Source of the DNA: an uncultured Eubacteriales bacterium | GTDB taxonomy: Bacteria > Bacillota > Clostridia > Lachnospirales > Lachnospiraceae | Assembly: GCA_900544525.1 (NCBI GenBank) | Contig: UQVN01000190.1 | Span: 1 to 6,649 of the forward strand | Direction: 5' to 3' | DNA: 6,649 nucleotides | Shown: in pieces, positions 1 through 6,592 of the stretch | How the letters are laid out: each line of letters starts with the position of its first letter | Position numbering within the stretch: the first letter of the stretch is position 1 | Notes under the pieces: generated by a model | The model's input: only the letters and a program-made list of their open reading frames with translations | The model's database searches: none | Told to the model about the DNA's origin: nothing | Position numbers and translations under genes: made by a program

Positions 1-1260
1 ATTATTTCCTTTATTTAAAGCTGTTCGGTAAAAAGAAGACATAGCTAATGTGATTTTACTAATTTCTTCACTATTTTGTTCTAGCGCGATCCAATTGATC
101 AAGGAGAGAGAATTATATAAGAAATGAGGATTAATCTGCGCCTGCAACGCTCGCATTTCATATTCCTTTTGTTTAATTTTGCTCTCATATACTTCTTCAA
201 TCAGTTGCTTAATGCGGGTGAGCATTTTGTTAAACCCTCGGATTAACTCTCCTATTTCATCTTGGGCATCACTATATACTCTCATTTCTAATGTTCCTTG
301 CTCAACGGATTCCATATTGGATTTTAACTGCTCAATCCCTTTAATAGTCCGATTCGTAATAATTCGGATACAGAGAAATGATAAGAAAATACAAAGAAGA
401 ACACCGATGATAACATCTTTCATAATTCCTTTAATTTCCATCTGAATACTTTGTGAAGGGCGATATAAATAGGCTATCCAATTATTTTCTGTAGCGTTCG
501 TTTTTGTCACAATATAATCTTCTTGTTTTTTCTCTTCTTGAATCACCTGTTCTAATGATATTTGTTGCCATTCTTTTTCTTTTGAAAATTGCTGGGTATC
601 ATAAAGAATCCTGCCATTTTGATCAAGCATATAAATACCATAATCGGTGTTTGTCATATTTTGAAACTGCTCAAATAATTTATGATAATCCACTTCAATA
701 TAAATAATATTTACTTTCTCTTCTTGTTCTAATGATGGAATTCTTCTTGCAGAAAACACCTTTTTTTGATTTGGAAGAAAAATCCAGTGAGGAACACGAT
801 CGTTTTTAATTTCAGAAAACCATGATTTATTTTTAATTTTGGAAACAGGCATAATGCTATTCTCAAACTCCGCTTCATTGGAATCAACATAGAGCGTAAT
901 TCTTTGTATTTCTTTGTGAAAATATTTCATAGATCCAACTAAAGAATTAAACCCATCGCTATAATCCAAATATTTCTCATAATTCGAATTATAAGAATCA
1001 TTACAAATTCTCTCCACCGTGCTACTAAAGGAAATATAATCACTTAGATTATTATACACTTTTATTTGTCCATCAAGGCTAGAAATGGCCTGCTTTAAAT
1101 AATCTTCATTTCGAACAGCCTCTTGTCGATATAGAATTCCTTGTACTTCAATAAGAACCACACTTCCGATTAATAGTAAAGGAATAAGCCCAAAACAAAA
1201 ATAGTTAAAGATCAACTTATTTCGAAGTTTCATATCTTTAAACCATTTTGGTTGTCTCAC
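1..1260 (-). CDS. YesM-type membrane sensor histidine kinase (3' part beyond the window)
   Basis: This frame is open for 420 codons from a GTG at 1260 down to base 1, with no stop, so the C-terminal part lies off the left edge. The product should sense an external signal and phosphorylate the response regulator encoded just upstream. Visible parts, in order: a membrane helix at about residues 17-37; an extracellular sensor region at about 38-280 with a Cache/PAS-like stretch near 211-221 (MLDQNGRILYD); a second helix at about 283-301; a HAMP linker at about 302-352 containing DEIGEL at 334-339; then the His_kinase dimerisation motif NPHFLYNSL at 377-385, with H379 the expected phospho-acceptor. 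The ATP-binding N and G boxes are missing only because the window ends; relatives run to roughly 570-600 residues. GTG at 1260 is chosen because it overlaps the regulator stop (GTGA) and has GGAGGTGA six bases upstream. The first ATG (codon 10) lacks such a site. The ligand is unknown; many relatives sit beside sugar ABC transporters. Confidence 0.95.
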   Translation of the reverse strand, partial: MRQPKWFKDMKLRNKLIFNYFCFGLIPLLLIGSVVLIEVQGILYRQEAVRNEDYLKQAISSLDGQIKVYNNLSDYISFSSTVERICNDSYNSNYEKYLDYSDGFNSLVGSMKYFHKEIQRITLYVDSNEAEFENSIMPVSKIKNKSWFSEIKNDRVPHWIFLPNQKKVFSARRIPSLEQEEKVNIIYIEVDYHKLFEQFQNMTNTDYGIYMLDQNGRILYDTQQFSKEKEWQQISLEQVIQEEKKQEDYIVTKTNATENNWIAYLYRPSQSIQMEIKGIMKDVIIGVLLCIFLSFLCIRIITNRTIKGIEQLKSNMESVEQGTLEMRVYSDAQDEIGELIRGFNKMLTRIKQLIEEVYESKIKQKEYEMRALQAQINPHFLYNSLSLINWIALEQNSEEISKITLAMSSFYRTALNKGNN

Positions 1261-2786
1261 CCTTCCTCACCTCCAATATCACGGTACTTTTGCGGACTCA
1301 CTCCAAAATACTCACGAAAACTCTGACAAAAATAGGAGACATTTGGATAACCTACCTCACAACTAATGGTTACAATTTTTTCCTTCGTCTTCTCTAGCTT
1401 TTCTTTTGCTTGCTCCATACGATAAGACTTAATATACTTACTTAAATTTTGTCCCGTTTCTTTTTTGAATAAATGGCTTAAATAGCTAGGTGCCATATAA
1501 ACCATATCCGCTAATTTATCAACACTTATCTCTTCCCCATAGTGATTTGCAATATATTCTTTTATAATTTCTACTTCTTTATGTAAATTGGAAGGACTGC
1601 TCATAAACTCTTCTTCTAAATAATGAATCGTTCCATTAATAATTTCCATCACCGTAGAAAATTGATCTGCCCGATATAATCGATCGATATCTTTATTAAA
1701 TTCGTTTTCTCTCTCCTTTGGCAAACTTCTATAAAAATCTTTTAAAAGGCTAGAAAAAATGAATTTAATATAGACTTGTGAAAAGTCCTGACGATTTCGA
1801 TATTTCTCACAAAGGCGTTCAAAATGTTCTTTTAACGATTCTATATCTTTCATGCGAAGATCTTGACGGATTTGTTTTAATAAAATATCATCATTAATCT
1901 GCGCCAATAAATTATTGTTTCCTTCTTCCTCTTCCACAAATACATGTTGTTCCGATTGATAAAATTTATTCTCCATTAATAGCTCAAGATTCTCAAACTC
2001 TTTTGCTAAGTTATCCACACTCCCTAACGGTTTGCTCACCGCGATATAAGGCTCTACATCAAATGTCTTTTTAATAAAAGCATACAATTCCTCCCCTGCC
2101 TTTCTTCCACTTCCAAGAGAAGCTTCCTTATCGGCAAGCAATAAACATTGCTGTGGATTTAAATTTAAATAAGTAAACTCCCATTGAATTTGTTTTTTTA
2201 ACATTTTCGGAAAATCAATCCCCATCTTTCCAAAAAAATCTTCCGAAAATTCAATTAAAAACAATAGCCCAAATTCATTTAAAAAACTAAACTCTGTAAG
2301 GCCTTCCACCTTTTGCAAAATGGATTCCACTGGCGTTCCGTTGACTAAAGAGTATAAAATATGTTCTTTCATAAAATTACTCTCTTTTTCTTTCAACTGT
2401 TTTTGCAATTGTTCTTGTTCTAATTCTCTCATAATTTGAGACACCGTTTTTTCAAACTCTTTTGGATCCACTGGCTTTAAAATATAATTTTTTACTCCCA
2501 ATGTCAAAGCATGTTTTACATATTCAAATTCACTATATCCGCTGAATATAACCGTTTTCATATGGGGATGATTAGGTACAACATTTTGAATTAATTCTAA
2601 CCCGTCCATAAATGGCATTTTCACATCGGTAAATAAAATATCTACCTCTTGCTTTTGTAGATATTCCAAAGCTTCCTTTCCATTGGACGCTTCCATCACT
2701 TCCATTTCCACACCAATTTTTCTTAACAGAAAGCGGATCCCCCTTCTTTCAATTCTCTCATCATCTACAATTAATATCCGATACAT
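1257..2786 (-). CDS. AraC-type response regulator (YesN family) of a two-component system
   Basis: A cytoplasmic DNA-binding regulator, 509 residues from the chosen start. Residues 1-120 are a receiver domain: the acidic pair D8-D9, phospho-acceptor D54 in the stretch TDVKMP, S82 in FSGYSE, and K104 in LKPVD are all present. The middle (about 130-400) is a long, poorly conserved linker typical of YesN regulators, with an acidic patch near 284-289. Residues about 405-503 form an AraC/XylS DNA-binding domain with two helix-turn-helix units: one around 421-442 (SVDKLADMVYMAPSYLSHLF) and one around 470-493, followed by the family signature FGVSPQKYR. The start at 2786 is preferred over an in-frame ATG at 2837: it has GGAGAG six bases upstream and gives the canonical N-terminus MYRILIVDDE, whereas the longer form adds 17 basic, non-domain residues behind a poor site. 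The kinase gene overlaps its 3' end by four bases, so the two are probably translationally coupled. The promoter lies at 2925-2897. Targets are not visible here. Confidence 0.95.
   Translation of the reverse strand: MYRILIVDDERIERRGIRFLLRKIGVEMEVMEASNGKEALEYLQKQEVDILFTDVKMPFMDGLELIQNVVPNHPHMKTVIFSGYSEFEYVKHALTLGVKNYILKPVDPKEFEKTVSQIMRELEQEQLQKQLKEKESNFMKEHILYSLVNGTPVESILQKVEGLTEFSFLNEFGLLFLIEFSEDFFGKMGIDFPKMLKKQIQWEFTYLNLNPQQCLLLADKEASLGSGRKAGEELYAFIKKTFDVEPYIAVSKPLGSVDNLAKEFENLELLMENKFYQSEQHVFVEEEEGNNNLLAQINDDILLKQIRQDLRMKDIESLKEHFERLCEKYRNRQDFSQVYIKFIFSSLLKDFYRSLPKERENEFNKDIDRLYRADQFSTVMEIINGTIHYLEEEFMSSPSNLHKEVEIIKEYIANHYGEEISVDKLADMVYMAPSYLSHLFKKETGQNLSKYIKSYRMEQAKEKLEKTKEKIVTISCEVGYPNVSYFCQSFREYFGVSPQKYRDIGGEEG
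1267..1274 (-). promoter_or_regulatory. Ribosome binding site of the histidine kinase, inside the regulator gene
   Basis: GGAGGTGA, an almost perfect anti-16S match, lies within the last codons of the response regulator gene and six bases before GTG at 1260. It decides the GTG start of the kinase and supports re-initiation by ribosomes finishing the regulator. Confidence 0.85.
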
Positions 2787-2792
2787 CTTACT

Positions 2793-2798
2793 CTCTCC
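2793..2798 (-). promoter_or_regulatory. Ribosome binding site deciding the response regulator start
   Basis: GGAGAG sits six bases before the ATG at 2786. The in-frame upstream ATG at 2837 has only a GGCGGG run in front of it, so the shorter protein is favoured. Confidence 0.75.
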
Positions 2799-2896
2799 AT
2801 TTTTCTTTTCTGTTTTATGGCGATTAAATAGCCACATAAACCCGCCTGTATCAACGTAATAATTTGACTTTCCTTTGTATGACTAGACTATTTTTA

Positions 2897-2925
2897 ATTA
2901 TATTAAATTCTTATTTTGCTCGCAA
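2897..2925 (-). promoter_or_regulatory. Sigma-A-type promoter of the two-component operon
   Basis: On the minus strand, a -35 box TTGCGA (2925-2920), a 17-base AT-rich spacer and a perfect -10 box TATAAT (2902-2897) form a near-consensus vegetative promoter. The expected start of transcription is near 2890, giving a leader of about 104 nt before the regulator ATG at 2786. The -35 box begins nine bases past the cls stop codon, and no terminator separates them, so cls transcripts could also run into this operon. Identified by eye from spacing and box match; the start site is inferred. Confidence 0.75.
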
Positions 2926-2934
2926 GCCTATTCT

Positions 2935-4539
2935 TTACATCAAAGGAGCGAATACTCTTAAAATACATTGGAGCAATGATTGAAACCAATTCTTTTGACA
3001 TTCCTCTTCTTCCACTTGATGACTCGCCTTCATAATCCGAAGCATATCTTCTTTGATATCTAAAATAGTCTTTGTGGCATATAAAAAAACGCCACACTCA
3101 AAATGTAAATATAGACTTCGATAATCTAAATTAATCGTTCCCACTGTCCCTACTTCGTCATCGGCAATCATCATTTTTGCATGTAAAAATCCTGGTGTAT
3201 ATTCATAAATCTTTACTCCTGCACCAATGAGCTGTCGATAATAAGATTCTGTTAGTAAAAACGTTAATTTTTTATCGGGAATCCCTGGTGTCATAATTCG
3301 GATATCCACCCCTCTCTTTGCGGCAAGGCAAAGAGCTGTCATCATTTCATTATCAATAATCAAATATGGGGTTGTTATATATACATAATTTTTTGCTTGA
3401 TTAATTAAGTTTAAATAAACATTCTCTCCAACGATTTCTTGATCAAGAGGACTATCCCCATAGGGTTGAACAAATCCATCATTTTCCCAAAAACTCTTTT
3501 TTTCATCTTTCTTTTCTTCGGTTGCATATACGTTTTCATTCCAAACTCTATTTTGCTTTTGAAACCAATCAAGAGCGTAGTGATACTGATAAAAACTAAA
3601 GTGGCTATCTGTTCGTATAATACTATTCCACATCTGTAAGAACATAACGGTAAAATTCCATACGGCTTCGCCTTTTATCATAATTCCAGTATCTTTCCAA
3701 TGTCCAAATCGCTTCACTTCATTAATATATTCGTCAGCTAGATTAATCCCTCCTGAGAAAGCAGTATGACCATCAATGACTACAATTTTTCTATGATCTC
3801 GATGATTTAATGCCAAAGAAAAAATTGGTATAAACTGATTAAATGAAACACATTTGATTCCAAGTTCTGTCAAATGTTTTTCATAACGGTAAGGAAGTTT
3901 TGTTACACAGCCAACATCATCATAAATCACACGAACTTCTACACCTTCTCGTATTTTCATTAACAAAATATCCAAAATGGTATTCCACATCATTCCTTTT
4001 TCAATGATAAAAAATTCAAGAAAAATAAACTTTTTGGCTCTTTTTAACTCTTCTACTAATGTTGTATAATAGGCCTCTCCACTTTCTAAATATTTCGAAA
4101 TTGTATTTTCATAAACAGGACAATTGGCATATTTTATTAAATATTCACTTTGCCTTCCAATCCGAATATCCTTTTGATATAATTTATCCCTTACTTCTTT
4201 TTTCTGAATTAACAGTGGTTTTGATAAGGCATATCCATATTCTAACTTCTTTCTAAGCCTTCTCGTAGGTTCTTTATTTCCAAAAATTAAGTATAACATA
4301 CCACCAAAGGTCGGAAACATTAAAATTGGTATAATCCAAGCTAACTTATAGGCAGGATTATCCCATTTATTCAAAAGCCAAATGGAAATAATAACACTTA
4401 AGCACCACAGTACAAATCTTACTTCTCCAGCATGACTGCCGATTTTCATTAACAAAAGAGCTGACCAAAAAAATTGTAATAAAATAATAAAACTTATGGC
4501 AAATAACCTGCTAGAAAGAAAATGTAATGCTTTTTTCAT
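2935..4539 (-). CDS. cls: Cardiolipin synthase, phospholipase D superfamily
   Basis: A membrane enzyme of 534 residues expected to condense two phosphatidylglycerol molecules into cardiolipin and glycerol. The N-terminus has two hydrophobic segments (about 12-33 and 41-56) and a third at about 65-87 ending in TFGGMLYLIFGN, the usual PLDc_N anchor of bacterial cardiolipin synthases. Two complete HKD catalytic motifs follow: H249-x-K251-x4-D256, then the GGIN segment at 263-266; and H453-x-K455-x4-D460, then GTVGTINLDYRS at 464-475. The protein is longer than the 480-490 residues of the well-studied enzymes; part of this is a charged stretch between the two halves (about 340-350, TEEKKDEKK). 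The ATG at 4539 is chosen because AAAGGAGG lies five bases upstream and MKKA followed by a helix fits the family. The gene lies behind the uppP terminator, so it is probably transcribed separately, although I see no clear promoter. Another PLD-type phosphatidyltransferase activity is possible but less likely. Confidence 0.95.
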   Translation of the reverse strand: MKKALHFLSSRLFAISFIILLQFFWSALLLMKIGSHAGEVRFVLWCLSVIISIWLLNKWDNPAYKLAWIIPILMFPTFGGMLYLIFGNKEPTRRLRKKLEYGYALSKPLLIQKKEVRDKLYQKDIRIGRQSEYLIKYANCPVYENTISKYLESGEAYYTTLVEELKRAKKFIFLEFFIIEKGMMWNTILDILLMKIREGVEVRVIYDDVGCVTKLPYRYEKHLTELGIKCVSFNQFIPIFSLALNHRDHRKIVVIDGHTAFSGGINLADEYINEVKRFGHWKDTGIMIKGEAVWNFTVMFLQMWNSIIRTDSHFSFYQYHYALDWFQKQNRVWNENVYATEEKKDEKKSFWENDGFVQPYGDSPLDQEIVGENVYLNLINQAKNYVYITTPYLIIDNEMMTALCLAAKRGVDIRIMTPGIPDKKLTFLLTESYYRQLIGAGVKIYEYTPGFLHAKMMIADDEVGTVGTINLDYRSLYLHFECGVFLYATKTILDIKEDMLRIMKASHQVEEEECQKNWFQSLLQCILRVFAPLM

Positions 4540-4544
4540 ATGCT

Positions 4545-4550
4545 CCTCCT
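4545..4550 (-). promoter_or_regulatory. Ribosome binding site of cls
   Basis: AGGAGG, within a longer AAAGGAGGAG, lies five bases before the ATG at 4539. It is the strongest support for that start codon. Confidence 0.85.
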
Positions 4551-4568
4551 TTACTCATTTGTATCCAT

Positions 4569-4645
4569 CAAGATTTCCTATCTACCAGCTATACATCGTT
4601 TGCACCCAATGCTTTTATCTATGACAGGAAACAAAATTTCCTATC
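4569..4645 (-). repeat. Direct repeat pair upstream of cls
   Basis: On the minus strand GATAGGAAATTTTG (4645-4632) recurs as GATAGGAAATCTTG (4582-4569), 13 of 14 bases identical. The copies are 63 bp apart, about six turns of the helix. The upstream copy is also one arm of the inverted repeat at 4620-4648. The downstream copy ends 29 bases before the cls start codon, shortly before its ribosome binding site. Protein-binding sites or an RNA element are both possible; nothing here settles it. Confidence 0.5.
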
Positions 4646-4648
4646 ATA
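4620..4648 (-). repeat. 12-bp inverted repeat in the cls upstream region
   Basis: The arms TATGACAGGAAA (4620-4631) and TTTCCTATCATA (4637-4648, plus-strand reading) are reverse complements at 11 of 12 positions around a five-base spacer; as RNA from the minus strand the odd position is a U-G wobble. It starts just after the T-run of the uppP terminator and is not followed by T residues on either strand, so it is not itself an intrinsic terminator. An operator for a dimeric regulator, or a 5' structural element if transcription begins upstream of it, are the likely readings. Confidence 0.55.
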
Positions 4649-4651
4649 TAT

Positions 4652-4693
4652 AAAAAGCGAACTATTGGTACATAATGTACATCATAGTCCGCT
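4652..4693 (-). terminator. Rho-independent terminator of the trpS-uppP operon
   Basis: On the minus strand AGCGGACTAT (4693-4684) pairs with ATAGTTCGCT (4665-4656) over ten base pairs, one a G-U, and the stem runs directly into a run of T residues ending at 4652. Within the loop a second small stem GTACA/TGTAC (from 4680 to 4668) stacks on top, separated by a short internal loop. It begins 31 bases past the uppP stop. The plus strand has no T-run after the stem, so it acts on the minus-strand genes only. Confidence 0.88.
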
Positions 4694-4724
4694 CCTATCG
4701 TTTACACAATCTATGTTATGTGTA

Positions 4725-5570
4725 TTATCCTTGTATCATTGGCACTAACCATACAGCCAGTAATAGAATTCCCAAGATAATTCGATAATATCCAAAAATT
4801 TTAAAGTCATGTCGTTTTACAAATCCCATTAACAATTTAATACAAATAAGGGATACGAAAAACGCTACAACCATCCCAATGAGAAGAATCATCATTTCTT
4901 GCATTGAGAAAAATCCGCCAGTATCTTTTATAAATTTTACAATTTTAAGCCCACTTGCTCCAAACATAACTGGAATTGCAAGGAAGAAAGAAAATTCTGC
5001 CGCAATATAGCGAGAACATCCAAGCAACATAGCTCCAATAATAGTCGCACCAGAACGAGAAGTTCCTGGAATAAGTGCTAAAATTTGGAATACTCCAATA
5101 AAAAGAGCTGTCTGATACGTCATAGAGTAAAATTGATTGATTCTTGGTCGTCTTCCACGATTCCAATTTTCTACAATAATAAATAAAACACCATAAAGAA
5201 TCAAGGTACAAGCAACTGTTTCAAAATTGTAGAAATGCTCATCAAGCCAATCATCAAATAATAGCCCTAAAATGGCAGCTGGAATCGTTGCTACAAGCAC
5301 TTTAAACCAAAGCTCCCAAACATCTCTTTTTTCTTGTCGATCGTATTTCGGCGAAAAGGGATTCAGCTTATGGAAAAACAAAACAATAACTGCCAAAATA
5401 GCCCCTAGCTGAATAACAACATTGAACATACTAACAAAAGCTTCGCTTTGCTGTAATGGCCAAAACTTCTCCACAAGAATCATATGTCCTGTACTGCTAA
5501 TTGGAAGCCATTCTGTGATTCCTTCTACAATACCGATGATGATTACTTTTATAATCTCAATTAAGTTCAT
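4725..5570 (-). CDS. uppP: Undecaprenyl-diphosphatase UppP (BacA family)
   Basis: An integral membrane enzyme of 281 residues, usual for the family. It removes a phosphate from undecaprenyl diphosphate to regenerate the lipid carrier for peptidoglycan and other wall polymers; extra copies of such enzymes raise bacitracin tolerance. The family signatures are complete: E16 and E20 in the (E)xxx(E) region EGITEWLPISSTGHM (16-30), with S26 and H29, and the second signature PGTSRSGAT at 168-176, with R172 equivalent to the catalytic arginine. Hydrophobic helices recur along the whole chain (for example about 50-66, 92-105, 117-134, 152-168, 193-210, 227-248 and 260-279). It lies 14 bases after trpS, and its ribosome binding site AGGAG overlaps the trpS stop codon (TAGGAG), so the two are probably cotranscribed and perhaps coupled. 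A strong terminator follows. The chosen ATG gives the standard N-terminus, and no better start is seen. Confidence 0.97.
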   Translation of the reverse strand: MNLIEIIKVIIIGIVEGITEWLPISSTGHMILVEKFWPLQQSEAFVSMFNVVIQLGAILAVIVLFFHKLNPFSPKYDRQEKRDVWELWFKVLVATIPAAILGLLFDDWLDEHFYNFETVACTLILYGVLFIIVENWNRGRRPRINQFYSMTYQTALFIGVFQILALIPGTSRSGATIIGAMLLGCSRYIAAEFSFFLAIPVMFGASGLKIVKFIKDTGGFFSMQEMMILLIGMVVAFFVSLICIKLLMGFVKRHDFKIFGYYRIILGILLLAVWLVPMIQG

Positions 5571-5581
5571 AGATCTTATTA

Positions 5582-5586
5582 CTCCT
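5582..5586 (-). promoter_or_regulatory. Ribosome binding site of uppP overlapping the trpS stop codon
   Basis: AGGAG forms part of TAGGAG, where TAG is the trpS stop. The spacer to the uppP ATG is 11 bases, slightly long. The overlap suggests that translation termination on trpS exposes this site. Confidence 0.65.
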
Positions 5587-6592
5587 ATCGAATTTTTTCA
5601 GGAAAACCAATTTTTTTCTGCACTTTGCGCAGTGTCTTATTTGCATAATATGCGGCTTTTTCCGCGTTATTCTTAATAATGCTATCAATATAATCTTTGT
5701 TCTTGCTTAAATCATAGAAACGATCTTGAAGTGGTTTTAACTCAGCCGCTACCGCTTCTCCTACACGCTGTTTTAATACTCCATATCCGCAGCCATCAAA
5801 TTCCGCCAGCACTGCTTCCACACTTTGTCCTGTCACAACACTGTAAATATCAATTAAATTCTTCACTCCTGGTTTGTCTTCGGAATAAGAAATACAGCTG
5901 TCAGAATCGGTAACTGCACGCTTAAATTTGCGTAAAATGGTTGCTTCATCATCTAAAATAGAAATGAAACCATTTGGATTCTCATCTGATTTTGACATTT
6001 TCTTTGTTGGCTCTTGAAGACTCATAATTTTCGCTCCAACTTTTCCAATATATGGTTCTGGGATTGTGAAAACGTCTCCATAAATACTATTAAAACGATT
6101 TGCAATATCTCTTGTAATCTCTAAATGTTGTTTTTGATCGATTCCAACTGGAACAAGATCCGCTTGATATAATAAAATATCTGCTGCCATTAATACAGGA
6201 TAAGTAAAAAGTCCTGTATTGATATTCTCTGGATGTTTTGATGATTTATCTTTAAACTGTGTCATACGATTCATTTCACCCATATAAGTAAAACAGTTTA
6301 AAATCCAAGCGAGTTCTGCATGGGCAGATACATGAGACTGATAATAGATGCAAGAAGCCTCTGGATCGATTCCTGCTGCAATGTAAGACATTAAAAGATT
6401 TCTAGCCTGTTTTCTAAGAGTGGCTGGATCTTGTCTTACGGTAATGGAATGCATATCTACAATACTAAAAAAACAAGTATATTCGTTTGGATCAAGATTG
6501 ATCCAGTTTTTAAGAGCCCCCAAATAATTTCCCAATGTAATCGTTCCTGTTGGCTGCATACCACTAAAAATGGCTTTTTTTCCGTCTAACAT
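5585..6592 (-). CDS. trpS: Tryptophanyl-tRNA synthetase
   Basis: A cytoplasmic class I aminoacyl-tRNA synthetase of 335 residues, normal for bacterial TrpRS. It activates tryptophan with ATP and charges tRNA-Trp. The ATP-binding N-terminal segment GMQPTGTITLGNYLG (11-25) carries the HIGH-equivalent GNYL. The tryptophan-pocket segment MAADILLYQADLVPVG (135-150) holds D138, aligned by eye with the indole-binding aspartate of the Bacillus enzyme, and is followed by IDQKQH. The KMSKS loop is intact at 198-202. The C-terminal part holds the helical anticodon-binding region. The ATG at 6592 gives the expected N-terminus MLDGKKAIFSG; its site AGGAAG is weak and 12 bases away. The later methionine at residue 12 would cut into the ATP-binding segment. 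It heads the visible operon with uppP. Only 57 bases of upstream DNA are present, so a T-box or promoter cannot be judged. Confidence 0.97.
   Translation of the reverse strand: MLDGKKAIFSGMQPTGTITLGNYLGALKNWINLDPNEYTCFFSIVDMHSITVRQDPATLRKQARNLLMSYIAAGIDPEASCIYYQSHVSAHAELAWILNCFTYMGEMNRMTQFKDKSSKHPENINTGLFTYPVLMAADILLYQADLVPVGIDQKQHLEITRDIANRFNSIYGDVFTIPEPYIGKVGAKIMSLQEPTKKMSKSDENPNGFISILDDEATILRKFKRAVTDSDSCISYSEDKPGVKNLIDIYSVVTGQSVEAVLAEFDGCGYGVLKQRVGEAVAAELKPLQDRFYDLSKNKDYIDSIIKNNAEKAAYYANKTLRKVQKKIGFPEKIR

Noticed and set aside
179..707. Plus-strand open frames opposite the histidine kinase.
   Set aside because: They lie antisense to a well-supported kinase frame with clear domains, have low-complexity products, and lack convincing ribosome sites.
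2813..2840. Imperfect hairpin (TGTGGC/GCCATA, nine-base loop) in the response regulator leader around the ATG at 2837.
   Set aside because: Only six pairs including a G-U, with no T-run and no clear partner structure; expected by chance in AT-rich DNA.
2911..2926. GCTTGCGAGC near-palindrome between cls and the regulator, considered as a cls terminator.
   Set aside because: The stem would have about three pairs and no T-run, and the sequence is better read as part of the -35 region.
2903..3097. Minus-strand frame of 64 codons overlapping the 3' end of cls.
   Set aside because: It is a shifted-frame shadow of cls without its own ribosome site or known domain.
4703..4724. Inverted repeat TACACA/TGTGTA with a ten-base loop just after the uppP stop codon.
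   Set aside because: The six-pair stem is short and lacks a T-run; the strong terminator immediately downstream explains 3' end formation.
4527..4748. Plus-strand open frame of 73 codons across the cls-uppP intergenic region.
   Set aside because: It overlaps the terminator and both flanking genes antisense, has no good ribosome site and no recognisable protein features.
4945..5211. Second minus-strand frame within uppP.
   Set aside because: It is an out-of-frame shadow of uppP, with a composition rich in W, Y, C and S that is typical of a shifted frame.
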